Shown here in pieces: positions 30,012 through 39,696 of a DNA stretch of 64,000 nucleotides. How positions within the stretch are numbered: position 1 is the stretch's first letter; each line of letters opens with the position of its first letter. The translations under genes and the position numbers were made by a program. Source of the DNA: Wohlfahrtiimonas chitiniclastica DSM 18708 (lineage in GTDB: Bacteria; Pseudomonadota; Gammaproteobacteria; Cardiobacteriales; Wohlfahrtiimonadaceae); NCBI RefSeq assembly GCF_000375345.1, contig NZ_AQXD01000001.1, positions 822,600-886,599 of the forward strand, in the 5' to 3' direction. The notes beneath the pieces were generated by a model. It was not told where the DNA came from. It worked only from the letters and a program-made list of their open reading frames with translations, and ran no database searches.

Positions 30012-31649
30012 TTATTTATTAAAGAAGATCAATGTCCATGGCATCACATAAGCTTGTAAGATCGTCAATAAGCCCACAAAGCTACAGAAGATCAAGCTGT
30101 GTTTCACCGTGAATCTAAAGAGCTCAGACTCTTTACCCACAATCCCTGTTGCTGCACATGCCACCGCAATTGATTGCGGAGAGATCATTTTACCCGTCAC
30201 ACCCCCTGTGGTATTTGCCGCAACCAATAATTCAGGCGTCACATTGAGCTGATTGGCAACGTTTGCTTGCAATGAGCTAAAGAGCGCATTTGATGATGTA
30301 TCTGAACCCGTTAAGAATACACCGAGCCAACCTAAGAATGGCGCGAAGAATGGGAACAATACGCCTGTTTGTGCAAGGAGCAATGCCAATGTTGAAGATA
30401 AACCTGAATAGTTCGCGATAAAGGCAAAACCTAATACCAAACCAATGGATAAAATTGGCATTCTGAGTTCATACAGTGTTTCTGTGAAGGTTTTGATGCC
30501 ATCAGTGACCTTCATGCGTAAAATCACCATAGAGATCACACATGCAATGAGAATCGATGTACCCACTGCCCCCAAAATGTTTAAGGTATAAACAGCTGCA
30601 TATGCTGTCGGTTCTTCAACGATGGGCGCTGCCTTCATCACTAAATTGTGTAAAAATGGCACTTCAAATTTGAAGGTGGCAAAGGTTAATAATGCTTGAA
30701 CAGATTTAAAGCTCCACAATGTTACCATGATGGTCAATACGATGAACGGTGACCATGCAATGAAGATTTGTTTCATGGAATAACCACTGGCTTGTCTTGG
30801 CGATGGTTTTCTTTGACCGTCAAATGTGAAGATCTCTTTAGGCTGCCAAACGCGAAGGAACAAGGTTAAGCAGACGAGGCTCACCAATGCAGAGGTGATG
30901 TCTGGCAATTCTGGGCCCACAAAGTTCGCCGTTAAGAATTGAGTGATGGCAAAGGAAACGCCGCTCACTAAAACAGCTGGCCACGTTTGACGCACACCGC
31001 GCCAGCCATCCATCATTGCCACTAACCAAAACGGTACGATGATGGATAAAATCGGTAACTGACGACCCACCACTTGACCAATATGGAATGCGTCTAAATG
31101 AGACACTTCCCCTGCCACAATGATCGGAATGCCCATTGCGCCAAATGCAACAGGTGCTGTATTGGCGATCAAACATAAACCGGCTGCATACAAAGGTTTA
31201 AAGCCTAAACCCACCAACAGTGCAGCTGTAATGGCAACCGGTGCACCAAAACCTGCCGCCCCTTCTAAGAAGGCACCGAATGCAAAACCCACCAATAACA
31301 ACTGTAAGCGTTGATCTTCGGTAATGGAGATGATCGATGAGCGGATGATGTCAAACTGCCCTGTTTTCACAGCAATCTTATACAAGAAAACGGCAGTGAT
31401 GATGATCCACGCAATCGGCCATAAGCCATACACAAAGCCATAACCTGAGGCTGCAAATGCCATAGTCACTGGCATGTCGTAGACAAAAATTGCCACTAAA
31501 ATGGCCATCGACAATGTCAATAATCCGGCTAAATAGCCTTTAATTTTAAAAACCGTCAAACACAAGAAAAACGTTACAATTGGCAATACAGCAAATAGTG
31601 AGGAGACACCCAGATTCATAATGGGTGTGTAATTTTGCATCCATGTCAT
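30012..31649 (-). CDS. lctP: L-lactate permease (LctP/LldP family)
   Basis: The 545-residue inner-membrane protein has about 13 hydrophobic segments and LctP hallmarks such as [37 protein letters not shown] and [20 protein letters not shown]. It imports lactate (and glycolate) with protons. GAGG precedes the ATG. It follows dld on the same strand across a 95-base gap with a hairpin; lldD is on the opposite strand beyond dld. Together they make a complete lactate uptake and oxidation unit. Confidence 0.95.
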   Translation of the reverse strand: MTWMQNYTPIMNLGVSSLFAVLPIVTFFLCLTVFKIKGYLAGLLTLSMAILVAIFVYDMPVTMAFAASGYGFVYGLWPIAWIIITAVFLYKIAVKTGQFDIIRSSIISITEDQRLQLLLVGFAFGAFLEGAAGFGAPVAITAALLVGLGFKPLYAAGLCLIANTAPVAFGAMGIPIIVAGEVSHLDAFHIGQVVGRQLPILSIIVPFWLVAMMDGWRGVRQTWPAVLVSGVSFAITQFLTANFVGPELPDITSALVSLVCLTLFLRVWQPKEIFTFDGQRKPSPRQASGYSMKQIFIAWSPFIVLTIMVTLWSFKSVQALLTFATFKFEVPFLHNLVMKAAPIVEEPTAYAAVYTLNILGAVGTSILIACVISMVILRMKVTDGIKTFTETLYELRMPILSIGLVLGFAFIANYSGLSSTLALLLAQTGVLFPFFAPFLGWLGVFLTGSDTSSNALFSSLQANVANQLNVTPELLVAANTTGGVTGKMISPQSIAVACAATGIVGKESELFRFTVKHSLIFCSFVGLLTILQAYVMPWTLIFFNK

Positions 31650-31684
31650 AAAATACCTCTGTCAAAAAAAGGCTAGTTGAAAGA

Positions 31685-31708
31685 CCGATCTACCACAATA
31701 TAGATCGG
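31685..31708 (-). terminator. Hairpin between dld and lctP
   Basis: The inverted repeat CCGATCTA/TAGATCGG with an 8-base loop is followed on the minus strand by TCTTTC. It is a weak terminator or attenuator that could lower lctP relative to dld, or an mRNA-stabilising stem. Confidence 0.4.
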
Positions 31709-31744
31709 CATAATTTACAAGTTACAGATAGATGAATGGTTTAA

Positions 31745-34567
31745 CTAATCTGAACAGTGATTGAGCAAAGCTTCAATGCTGTGATACTCAATGCCGGAAT
31801 GTTCAGTTAAACCCATTTGGCAAGTGCGGCTCATGGAAACCCCATGTTCGCAGTTGCTTGGAATGTTCTGCTTTAATAAACGCAATGCATTGGCATTGAG
31901 CTCTGGCAAAAACATCCCCTTATTACCCGCATATCCACAACACGCAATGTTGGTGAAGTTCAGCGAATCCGTGCAAGCGGCCGCTAATTGTGTGAGCGCG
32001 GTGCCGCTGTTCATTTTCGTGGCCGAACATGGAATATGCAGGGATAATTGCTCACGCTTATGCACGATGGTCAATTTTGGCAACACAAAGGCTGCTAAAA
32101 ATGAGGCGGCATCATACAATTTTAAGCGTGCATCAATCAAGCCTTGTTCTTGCGCATCAAATAAGCGCAAGGCGCACGGTGCATTGTCAATATAAACAGG
32201 ATATTGTCCATCTTGACTCGCTTGTAATAACGCTTGGTTCACGCGGTTTGCCGCGCGCTCACTGGCTAAAACTTCTTTGAGTGAATCAAAGGGTTGCCCG
32301 CAGCACAGTGATTGATAATCCTCTGGGAAAATGGCACGGTAACCGGCCTTTTTAAATAAGGACAATGTGTGATCTGCCACCGATGTTGCCTCTTTTGTGC
32401 CTTCTGCAAAGGTGCGATTGACACAGGAGACAAAATAGACCACAGGCGTTTGATCGGTCGCCACAATTGGCGCAATGGGCTTGGCAGCTTTTGGCAAATG
32501 CTCTGGCAAAATCGGAATGCCCTTAAACACAGAATGTAGGGATTTTGTGATCCCATGACTGCGTTTTGCGCCCAATACATGAGCACCTTTGAGCATTGTG
32601 CGCGCTGTTTTGCTTAAAAAGTTAATGTGGGACTCTGCATAATTGGCTAAATCCGGTTGGCGATTGGCAGTTTTCAGAGATTTCATCATCTCGCCGGTAT
32701 TGATACCAATGGGGCAACGGGTGGCGCACATGCCGGTTGTGGCGCATGTATCAATCCCCATGTAGGGATAGACTTTTTGAATGGATGCCAATAATTCAGG
32801 ATGCTCGCCGGTGCGTGTTAAATGCTCATGCTGACGCCACAACACAATGCGCTGACGTGGCGTTAAAGATAAACCATCGGATGGGCACGCAGGCTCGCAC
32901 AAACCACATTCAATGCATTGATCAATGATGGGATCAGATTCTGGCATCGCTTTGAGTTTCTTCAAGTGCAAATGCGGATCATCGGTGATGATGACATCAG
33001 GATTTAAAATGCCCAAGGGATCAAACAGCGCTTTGATGCTGCGCATGATGCCATAAGCATCCTCTCCCCACTCCACTTTCACAAAGGGGGCAATGTTGCG
33101 CCCTGTGCCATGTTCGGCCTTTAAAGAGCCATTGAAGTCAACTGCCACAATTTCAGCCAGCGCCGCCATAAAGCCGTTATAACGGGACACTTCAGCGTCA
33201 CTGTCAAGCTTTGGCGTTAAGATGAAATGGAGATTACCCTCAAGCGCATGCCCCATGATCATGCCTTCTTCATAGCCATACGCTTTCAATAGCTTTGTTA
33301 AAGCGCGCATACCTTCAGCTAAGCGTTCAATCGGGAATGCCACATCTTCTGTGATCAAATTACTCCCAAGGGGACGATTGCCGCCAATGATTGGCAATAA
33401 GCCTTTACGCACGCTCCAATAAAGATCCGTGACTACGGTATCTTTTGAAAATGTGCTGTGCTCCGTTGCCCCATGATCCGCCACCAATTGATTTATGAAG
33501 GCAATTTGTTCATCAAGCATGGCATCATCTTTCGCTTTCGTTTCAATGAGCAAACAACCTGAATCTTCCGGAATCTCTTGATAGAAAAAGCTTGGCAAAC
33601 GATCGATAATATTTTCACCCACACAGCGAATGCTACGCGCATCAAGCAACTCCACAGAATCCACAGTCGCTTGCTGACGAAGCGCAGTGACGGCATTGCA
33701 GCAATTGTCTAAATCATCAAAATAGATCAGTGCGGAAGCTTTATGAGGATGATCCACCACCGTTTTATAGGTGATTTCACTGATAAAACCTAAGGTGCCT
33801 TCTGAACCGATCATCAAATGGGTGAGCATGTCAATCGGATCATCAAAATCCACCAACGCATTGATGCCATAACCTGTGGTATTTTTCAGGCGATATTTAT
33901 GACGAATGCGCGATTCAAGCTCAGGATTGCTACGAATTAAATCAGATAATCCCTTTAACTCTGCCAAAAATTGCCCGTGTGAGGCTTTAAAATCAGCAAT
34001 GCTTTTTGCATCCGCAGTGTCTAAAATTGTGCCATCTGCAAGGATCACGCGCATCGTATCTAATGTGTGATAACTGTTGTCTTTTGTCCCACAACACATC
34101 CCACTTGAGTTATTTGCAGCAATCCCACCAATCCTTGCGGTATTGATGGTGGCAGGATCGGGTCCAATCTTCCGACCAAAAGGCTTGAGGATGAGGTTCG
34201 CATTTGAACCAATCACCATCGGGCGCAATTTGATTTTATCGCCCTTGTCCAAAATTTTGGCATCCACAAATTCATCACCTAACAACACCAAAATAGAATC
34301 TGACGATGTTTGACCCGACAATGAGGTTCCTGATGCCCGAAAAGTGATCGGCAAATGATATTGTGCCGCAAGCTGCATAATATTTAACACCTCTTTTTCG
34401 TTTTGTGCACGCACCACAACCTCTGGCACATAACGATAGCAACTTGCATCTGTTCCATAGGCGAAACGTACCGCAAGCTCAGTATAAATCTGCGCTTTTG
34501 GTAAAACTTCACCAAGCGCCTGCACAAATAATGCATGCGACTTTTTCAGCTGAGAAACCCCTTCCAT
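31745..34567 (-). CDS. dld: FAD/Fe-S D-lactate dehydrogenase (two-domain, ~940 aa)
   Basis: The N-terminal half is an FAD-binding PCMH domain (PITFRASGTSLSGQTSSDSI) with FAD-oxidase C domain. Near residue 540 comes a [4Fe-4S] ferredoxin domain with two Cys sets (CIECGLCEPACP and CATTGMCATRCPIG). The C-terminus carries two CCG domains (CCGQPFDS, CCGYAGNKG). This architecture and 940-residue length match the membrane-associated quinone-linked D-lactate dehydrogenase of Pseudomonas and relatives; YdiJ-like 2-hydroxyglutarate oxidases are similar. Its neighbours lctP and lldD favour D-lactate. Confidence 0.85.
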   Translation of the reverse strand: MEGVSQLKKSHALFVQALGEVLPKAQIYTELAVRFAYGTDASCYRYVPEVVVRAQNEKEVLNIMQLAAQYHLPITFRASGTSLSGQTSSDSILVLLGDEFVDAKILDKGDKIKLRPMVIGSNANLILKPFGRKIGPDPATINTARIGGIAANNSSGMCCGTKDNSYHTLDTMRVILADGTILDTADAKSIADFKASHGQFLAELKGLSDLIRSNPELESRIRHKYRLKNTTGYGINALVDFDDPIDMLTHLMIGSEGTLGFISEITYKTVVDHPHKASALIYFDDLDNCCNAVTALRQQATVDSVELLDARSIRCVGENIIDRLPSFFYQEIPEDSGCLLIETKAKDDAMLDEQIAFINQLVADHGATEHSTFSKDTVVTDLYWSVRKGLLPIIGGNRPLGSNLITEDVAFPIERLAEGMRALTKLLKAYGYEEGMIMGHALEGNLHFILTPKLDSDAEVSRYNGFMAALAEIVAVDFNGSLKAEHGTGRNIAPFVKVEWGEDAYGIMRSIKALFDPLGILNPDVIITDDPHLHLKKLKAMPESDPIIDQCIECGLCEPACPSDGLSLTPRQRIVLWRQHEHLTRTGEHPELLASIQKVYPYMGIDTCATTGMCATRCPIGINTGEMMKSLKTANRQPDLANYAESHINFLSKTARTMLKGAHVLGAKRSHGITKSLHSVFKGIPILPEHLPKAAKPIAPIVATDQTPVVYFVSCVNRTFAEGTKEATSVADHTLSLFKKAGYRAIFPEDYQSLCCGQPFDSLKEVLASERAANRVNQALLQASQDGQYPVYIDNAPCALRLFDAQEQGLIDARLKLYDAASFLAAFVLPKLTIVHKREQLSLHIPCSATKMNSGTALTQLAAACTDSLNFTNIACCGYAGNKGMFLPELNANALRLLKQNIPSNCEHGVSMSRTCQMGLTEHSGIEYHSIEALLNHCSD

Positions 34568-34653
34568 ATCCTAATATCCAAAAAAATGTTATTTAATTAT
34601 TCCAATCTGCGTTAAATCGCTTTATGATTTGTTTTTTCTTACCGTATGCGAAA

Positions 34654-34682
34654 AAGTAAATGAATTGTAGTTTATTTGTCAA
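34654..34682 (-). promoter_or_regulatory. Candidate promoter for dld-lctP
   Basis: On the minus strand TTGACA and TTACTT are separated by 17 bases, about 87 bases before the dld start. The spacer and -35 lie within the inverted repeat at 34660-34691. Confidence 0.45.
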
Positions 34683-34691
34683 GCAATTCAT
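34660..34691. promoter_or_regulatory. Inverted repeat in the lldD/dld divergent promoter region
   Basis: ATGAATTG and CAATTCAT are perfect 8-base arms with a 16-base spacer. They sit between the divergent lactate genes and overlap the candidate dld promoter, a natural place for a lactate-responsive regulator. The arms do not match the E. coli LldR/PdhR pattern (AATTGGT/ACCAATT), and no regulator gene is adjacent. Confidence 0.4.
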
Positions 34692-34722
34692 TGAGTCAAA
34701 CAGTTAACCATTGGAGAAAAAC

Positions 34723-35853
34723 ATGATTGTTTCAGCCTCAACAGATTACCGAAAAGCCGCTAAACGCACGCTTCCGCCCTTCTTGTTTCATTACATTGAT
34801 GGGGGTGCTTATGCTGAGCATACTTTAAGACGCAATGTAGAAGATCTCTCTGACATTGAATTGAAACAACGCGTTTTGAACAACATGGAACATGTCAGCA
34901 CAGAAACTGAACTTTGGGGTGAAAAACTGGCCTTGCCTGTGATTCTTGCGCCTGTGGGTTTAACCGGTATGTATGCACGCCGTGGTGAAGTACAAGCCGC
35001 AAAAGCTGCTGCAAACAAAGGCATTCCCTTCACATTGTCCTCAGTGTCTGTATGCCCGATTGAAGAAGTTGTCCCAGCCATTGATCGCCCAATGTGGTTT
35101 CAATTGTATGTACTCAAAGATCGCGGCTTTATGAAAAATGTTCTTGAACGTGCAAAAGCTCAAGGTGTCACCACGCTTGTCTTCACAGTCGATATGCCAA
35201 CACCAGGCGCACGTTATCGTGATGCACATTCCGGCATGAGTGGGCCTTACGCAAATGTTCGCCGCATCGGTCAAGCCATGGTTCATCCTAAATGGGCATG
35301 GGACGTGGGTTTAAATGGTAAACCACATGATCTTGGCAACATCTCGAAATACTTTGGCTCCGCCATTGGCCTTGAAGATTACATCGGTTGGCTCACGAAA
35401 AACTTTGACCCATCGATCTGTTGGAAAGATTTGGAATGGATCCGTGAATTCTGGGATGGCCCAATGATCATCAAAGGCATTTTAGATCCAGATGATGCAC
35501 GCGATGCGGTCAGCTTTGGGGCGGATGGTATTGTGGTGTCTAACCATGGTGGCCGTCAATTAGATGGCGTATTGTCCTCTGCACGCGCACTGCCTCCGAT
35601 TGCAGATGCCGTCAAAGGTGACCTTAAAATCTTGGCGGATTCTGGCATTCGCACAGGGCTTGATGTGGTGCGCATGTTAGCGCTAGGGGCCGACAGCGTC
35701 ATGATTGGCCGTGCCTTTGCCTATGCGTTAGCGGCAAATGGTCAAGCCGGTGTTGAAAACTTACTCGATCTTTTCCAAAAAGAGATGAAAGTTGCCATGA
35801 CCTTAACCGGTGCAAACACCATTGCAGACATCACATCCGACATTTTAGTTTAA
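34723..35853 (+). CDS. lldD: L-lactate dehydrogenase (FMN, quinone-dependent)
   Basis: The 376-residue alpha-hydroxy-acid oxidase has FMN-binding [31 protein letters not shown] and the catalytic [10 protein letters not shown], with the His and Arg that bind substrate. [26 protein letters not shown] completes the phosphate site. It oxidises L-lactate to pyruvate at the inner membrane. The ATG at 34723 follows GGAG by 7-8 bases; the in-frame TTG at 34711 overlaps the ribosome site and is unlikely. It is transcribed away from dld-lctP. Confidence 0.95.
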   Translation: MIVSASTDYRKAAKRTLPPFLFHYIDGGAYAEHTLRRNVEDLSDIELKQRVLNNMEHVSTETELWGEKLALPVILAPVGLTGMYARRGEVQAAKAAANKGIPFTLSSVSVCPIEEVVPAIDRPMWFQLYVLKDRGFMKNVLERAKAQGVTTLVFTVDMPTPGARYRDAHSGMSGPYANVRRIGQAMVHPKWAWDVGLNGKPHDLGNISKYFGSAIGLEDYIGWLTKNFDPSICWKDLEWIREFWDGPMIIKGILDPDDARDAVSFGADGIVVSNHGGRQLDGVLSSARALPPIADAVKGDLKILADSGIRTGLDVVRMLALGADSVMIGRAFAYALAANGQAGVENLLDLFQKEMKVAMTLTGANTIADITSDILV

Positions 35854-35883
35854 AAAAAGCAACGGCAACACGACACAATCTTC

Positions 35884-35911
35884 AAAAGCCGATGAATTTC
35901 ATCGGCTTTTT
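35884..35911 (+). terminator. Rho-independent terminator after lldD
   Basis: The stem AAAAGCCGATGA and its complement TCATCGGCTTTT end in five T, 30 bases after the lldD stop. Confidence 0.85.
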
Positions 35912-35988
35912 GCCAATAAAGATGGCGTTGCGTAACAATTTTCCGTATAGTGAAGCCTTTATGTCTTTCATTAACATCGAGAATCACT

Positions 35989-37380
35989 GTGTCTATGCAA
36001 TTTTCTGAACTCCCTTTACCGGCTGCGCAACTTAAAAACCTTCAAGATTTGGGCTATCAATCCACAACGCCCATTCAAGCTGCAGCCCTGCCGGCCATTT
36101 TAAAGGGGAAAGATTTGCTGGGCCAAGCCAAAACCGGCAGCGGTAAAACAGCCGCCTTCGGCATTGGTGTGTTAGAAAGCATTGATGTCACGCGCTTTGC
36201 CACGCAAGCTTTGGTGATTTGCCCAACGCGTGAACTGGCCGATCAAGTGAGTAAAGAGCTGCGCCGTTTAGCCCGTTACATTCCGAATCTTAAAATTTCA
36301 AGCATTTGTGGCGGCACGCCGATTGCCCGTCAAATCCATGCCATGAGCCAGCATCCACCGCACATTGCTGTGGGCACGCCCGGCCGTTTATTAGATCATC
36401 TCAAACGCAACACATTGAGCCTCAAATCCCTTAAAGTTTTGGTACTCGATGAAGCCGATCGCATGCTAGACATGGGCTTTGCCGATGAAATGGATGCCAT
36501 CATTGAACATGCTCCGCGTCAACGCCAAACATTGTTGTTTTCAGCCACATTCCCTGAGAACATCGAAGCCATCAGCGCACGCATTCAACACAATCCTGTG
36601 CGCGTAACGGTGGAAGAAACACCTGCGGACAAACCAAACATTGATCAATCGGTTGTGATTGTAGACAATCAAGGCGCAAAAACTGCCACAACCGCCGCAC
36701 TGCTTTACCATTATGCGCCAGAATCCACCGTCATTTTCTGTAACACCATTGCCGCCTGCCAGGAGCTTGAAGATTATCTCTTTGAGCAAGACATTGATGT
36801 GGTTTCTCTTCACGGTGATCTTGAACAGCGCGAGCGCGATCAAGTGTTATTGCGCTTTAGTAATGGCAGCACCCGCGTATTGGTGGCAACTGATGTCGCG
36901 GCGCGCGGCTTAGACATCGCTGATTTATCCATGGTGATCAACTATGATCTGCCCTTTGATCCTGAAGTTTACGTTCATCGCATCGGTCGCACAGGGCGCG
37001 CAGGCAAAACAGGCATTGCCGTCAGTTTAGTGGTGATGGATAAATTGCATCGTCTCCAAGAGATTGAAAAATATCAAGATCAAGCCATTACGCAATACCC
37101 TGCTGAACATTTTAAAGATGTTAAGCCCATCTCATTGATCGCTAAAATGAGCACCATCGAGATCAGCGAAGGCAAAAAATCCAAAATCAGTGCTGGGGAT
37201 ATTTTAGGCGCTTTGACGGCAAAAGGTGAAATCTCAGGCAAAGATGTGGGCAAAATCACTCTATTGCCGATGCAAGCTTATGTGGCCATCAGTCGCGCAC
37301 ATGCAAAACAAGCGGTGGATCAAATCTGGAAAAACCCCATCAAAAATATTCGCTGCCGCGCCCGCATCATTGGGGATTAA
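35989..37380 (+). CDS. dbpA: ATP-dependent RNA helicase DbpA
   Basis: The 463-residue DEAD-box protein has the Q motif with TTPIQAAALPAIL, Walker A AKTGSGKT, VLDEADRMLDMGF, SAT and HRIGRTGRAG. The C-terminal DbpA RNA-binding domain (GDILGALTAKGEISGKDVGKI) recognises 23S rRNA hairpin 92. It remodels the large ribosomal subunit during assembly. The start is probably the GTG at 35989 (GAG 7 bases upstream); the ATG two codons later is the alternative. An earlier in-frame GTG at 35950 would add a tail not found in the family. Confidence 0.92.
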   Translation: MSMQFSELPLPAAQLKNLQDLGYQSTTPIQAAALPAILKGKDLLGQAKTGSGKTAAFGIGVLESIDVTRFATQALVICPTRELADQVSKELRRLARYIPNLKISSICGGTPIARQIHAMSQHPPHIAVGTPGRLLDHLKRNTLSLKSLKVLVLDEADRMLDMGFADEMDAIIEHAPRQRQTLLFSATFPENIEAISARIQHNPVRVTVEETPADKPNIDQSVVIVDNQGAKTATTAALLYHYAPESTVIFCNTIAACQELEDYLFEQDIDVVSLHGDLEQRERDQVLLRFSNGSTRVLVATDVAARGLDIADLSMVINYDLPFDPEVYVHRIGRTGRAGKTGIAVSLVVMDKLHRLQEIEKYQDQAITQYPAEHFKDVKPISLIAKMSTIEISEGKKSKISAGDILGALTAKGEISGKDVGKITLLPMQAYVAISRAHAKQAVDQIWKNPIKNIRCRARIIGD

Positions 37381-37909
37381 CCCGCTGCCATGAGTCAAAG
37401 TCGAGCTCGCCATTAAGGCCAGCTCGAATCTCTTTAGGTGACATAAAACCACTGACTTTGCGTCCATTGTCTAGAAAAATTGAAGGCGTGCCAAAGACTT
37501 GCATGGCTTTCGCGGCAATGTGTGCGTTAGATAAAATCGGTGCATCACATGGGCGCGCTTTGAATTTGCCATAAATCATCGCAACATCCAATAAAAAATG
37601 TTGTTGATCCTGCGGCGCGCACCAAATGGATTCTAAAATGGGCTTTGATTCCGCCATCAAAGGAAAAGGCACGAAACGCACCGTGATGCCATGATCCGTA
37701 AAATCTGTTAGATTATGATGTAATTCTCGGCAATACGGACACAAAACATCCGTAAAAATCGTAACGGTGTGGGTTTCGTTCACCGCGGGATAAATGATCA
37801 TCACAGATTCATCTAAATTCTCTAATAATGCTTTTCGATCAATGGGTTCAGCCACTGCCATGATCAACATCAGCCACAATATACCGACAATACTCACCAC
37901 TCGTTTCAT
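37367..37909 (-). CDS. Short DsbC-like thioredoxin-fold protein
   Basis: The 180 residues have a signal peptide (to about residue 19) and a thioredoxin-like domain whose active site CPYC sits in FTDVLCPYCRELHHNL. The second pair of Cys (SIWCAPQ and ARPCDAP) and the cis-Pro GTPSIFLDNG follow. It resembles the catalytic half of DsbC/DsbG but lacks nearly all of the N-terminal dimerisation domain, so it may work as a monomer. A full-length DsbC is encoded at 61.9 kb. GGAGGGA gives a strong start at 37909. It lies behind the fruA terminator and its 3' end overlaps convergent dbpA by 14 bases. Confidence 0.8.
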   Translation of the reverse strand: MKRVVSIVGILWLMLIMAVAEPIDRKALLENLDESVMIIYPAVNETHTVTIFTDVLCPYCRELHHNLTDFTDHGITVRFVPFPLMAESKPILESIWCAPQDQQHFLLDVAMIYGKFKARPCDAPILSNAHIAAKAMQVFGTPSIFLDNGRKVSGFMSPKEIRAGLNGELDFDSWQRVNPQ

Positions 37910-37920
37910 ATTCCCTCCAT

Positions 37921-37946
37921 AAAAAATGCGCCCCGAAAGGCGCATT
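37921..37946 (-). terminator. Rho-independent terminator of the fruBKA operon
   Basis: On the minus strand the stem ATGCGCC/GGCGCAT with a 6-base loop is followed by six T. It lies 20 bases after the fruA stop and directly ahead of the DsbC-like gene's ribosome site. Confidence 0.85.
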
Positions 37947-37965
37947 GATTATACCGAAGAATTGT

Positions 37966-39696
37966 TTATGCAGTCGCTTTGGCCACCACTGTTTTTTTCA
38001 CAATGCCAAGTAATAACGCACTGACCACCGTACCCACCACAATGGCAAGGGCATAGCCTAATAAGTTAGAGACTGCACCCGGAATGGCCAACACAAAGAT
38101 ACCGCCATGCGGCGCTTTGAGCTGACAACCTAATGCCATAGAGATCGCACCTGCCACTGCAGAACCTGCCACAAAGCATGGAATCACGCGAAATGGATCA
38201 CGCGCTGCAAAAGGAATCGCCCCTTCGCTGATAAAAGCTAATCCTAACACCCCAGTGGCCACACCTGCTTCATATTCATCATGGGTGAATTTATTTTTAA
38301 ATAAACGTGTCGCCACTGCTGCAGACAATGGAGGCACCATACCAGCCGCCATAACAGCAGCAATCGGTTCATACACACCTGAAGCAATGAGTGCCACCGC
38401 CGTTGCATATGCGGCTTTGTTGATGGGTCCACCTAAGTCTGCTGCCATCATGCCACCGATGATGGCACCGATCACAAAGGAACTTGCCCCATGCATACTG
38501 CGAAGCCAGGATTCTAAGCCGTGTAACACTGCCGCCACAGGCTCACCAATCACATACACCATCACCAAGCCCACAATGAGAGTGCCCAATAATGGTAAAA
38601 TTAAGATAGGTTTTAAACCTTCTAGATTGCGATGCAACTTGATGTGTTTATTGAGCCATAAGACCAAATAACCGGCCATGAAACCTGCAATGATGCCGCC
38701 TAAAAAGCCTGAACCAATTTGTGCAGCAAGAAAACCACCGATCATACCAGGCGCTAAACCTGGGCGATCAGCAATGGAAAAGGCAATGTAACCGGCCAAC
38801 GCGGGCACCATCAAGGAGAACCCAACCCCACCAATGGTCGATAGTGTATGAGCAAAAGACCCCGCATTTTCTGGGCTGCCGGCATTGATGCCGCCAAATG
38901 CAAAGGCTAACGCGATCAATAAACCGCCTGCCACCACAAACGGCAACATGAAGGAGACGCCCGACATCAAATGTTTATACACACCGCCGGCCGATTGCCC
39001 TTCTGTTTTAGAGGCCGCTTGACTGTCAGCAGCTGCACTGCCTTGCTGTATTTTTGCCTCTGCAATGGCTTTTTGAATGTAGCCTTCACCATTGCTGATG
39101 GCCATTTTTGTGCCAGATGCATACACGCGTTTACCATTAAAACGGGAACGATCCACCTCGCGATCCGCCGCGATGATGACCAAATCCGCAGCCTTAATCT
39201 CTTCAGGCGTTAACACATCTTGCGCACCGACTGAGCCTTGCGTCTCCACTCGCACATGATAACCGAGTGCTTCACCTGCGGTTTGTAATCCTTCTGCCGC
39301 CATAAAAGTATGGGCGATCCCTGTCGGGCAAGAGGTGACTGCAACAATGTTATGAATGCCATCTTTAGAAACGGTATCTGGCGAGAGCGCCATCGCAGTC
39401 TCTTTTGCCACAGCTTGCAACACAGATTTTGGATCACTCAATAGATCACTCATGGTGACCATTTTTTGATCCGTTTGTGGATATTGCTCAGCAGTGTCTT
39501 GTCCCACATCCGCTAAAATCAAGGCATCTTGTGCACTTGGTAAAGCTTTAAAATTCACCATTTTTTGATCATTCGAGATGATGGCCACATCGACATTGTG
39601 CCCAAGCTCTTTTGCGGCTTGATGCAATGCTTCTTTGGCTAAAATGGCTTTCACATCTGATTGGTCTGAATTGAGGATGACCCAAATGTTTTTCAT
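37966..39696 (-). CDS. fruA: Fructose PTS permease, EIIB'BC
   Basis: The 576 residues begin with a degenerate EIIB' domain without the phosphocysteine. An active EIIB follows (VTSCPTGIAHTFMAAEGL, Cys near residue 118), and then the membrane EIIC domain from about 240 with 8-10 segments. It takes up fructose as fructose-1-phosphate. The start overlaps the fruK stop by four bases (ATGA). The order fruB-fruK-fruA is the classical fructose operon. Confidence 0.95.
   Translation of the reverse strand: MKNIWVILNSDQSDVKAILAKEALHQAAKELGHNVDVAIISNDQKMVNFKALPSAQDALILADVGQDTAEQYPQTDQKMVTMSDLLSDPKSVLQAVAKETAMALSPDTVSKDGIHNIVAVTSCPTGIAHTFMAAEGLQTAGEALGYHVRVETQGSVGAQDVLTPEEIKAADLVIIAADREVDRSRFNGKRVYASGTKMAISNGEGYIQKAIAEAKIQQGSAAADSQAASKTEGQSAGGVYKHLMSGVSFMLPFVVAGGLLIALAFAFGGINAGSPENAGSFAHTLSTIGGVGFSLMVPALAGYIAFSIADRPGLAPGMIGGFLAAQIGSGFLGGIIAGFMAGYLVLWLNKHIKLHRNLEGLKPILILPLLGTLIVGLVMVYVIGEPVAAVLHGLESWLRSMHGASSFVIGAIIGGMMAADLGGPINKAAYATAVALIASGVYEPIAAVMAAGMVPPLSAAVATRLFKNKFTHDEYEAGVATGVLGLAFISEGAIPFAARDPFRVIPCFVAGSAVAGAISMALGCQLKAPHGGIFVLAIPGAVSNLLGYALAIVVGTVVSALLLGIVKKTVVAKATA

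Noticed and set aside
31791-32195. 134-codon ORF antisense to dld
   Set aside because: It is fully inside the well-supported D-lactate dehydrogenase C-terminal domain and has no recognisable protein features.
38255-38671. 138-codon Ala/Pro-rich ORF antisense to fruA
   Set aside because: Its composition is what a complementary reading of EIIC helices produces; no start signal.
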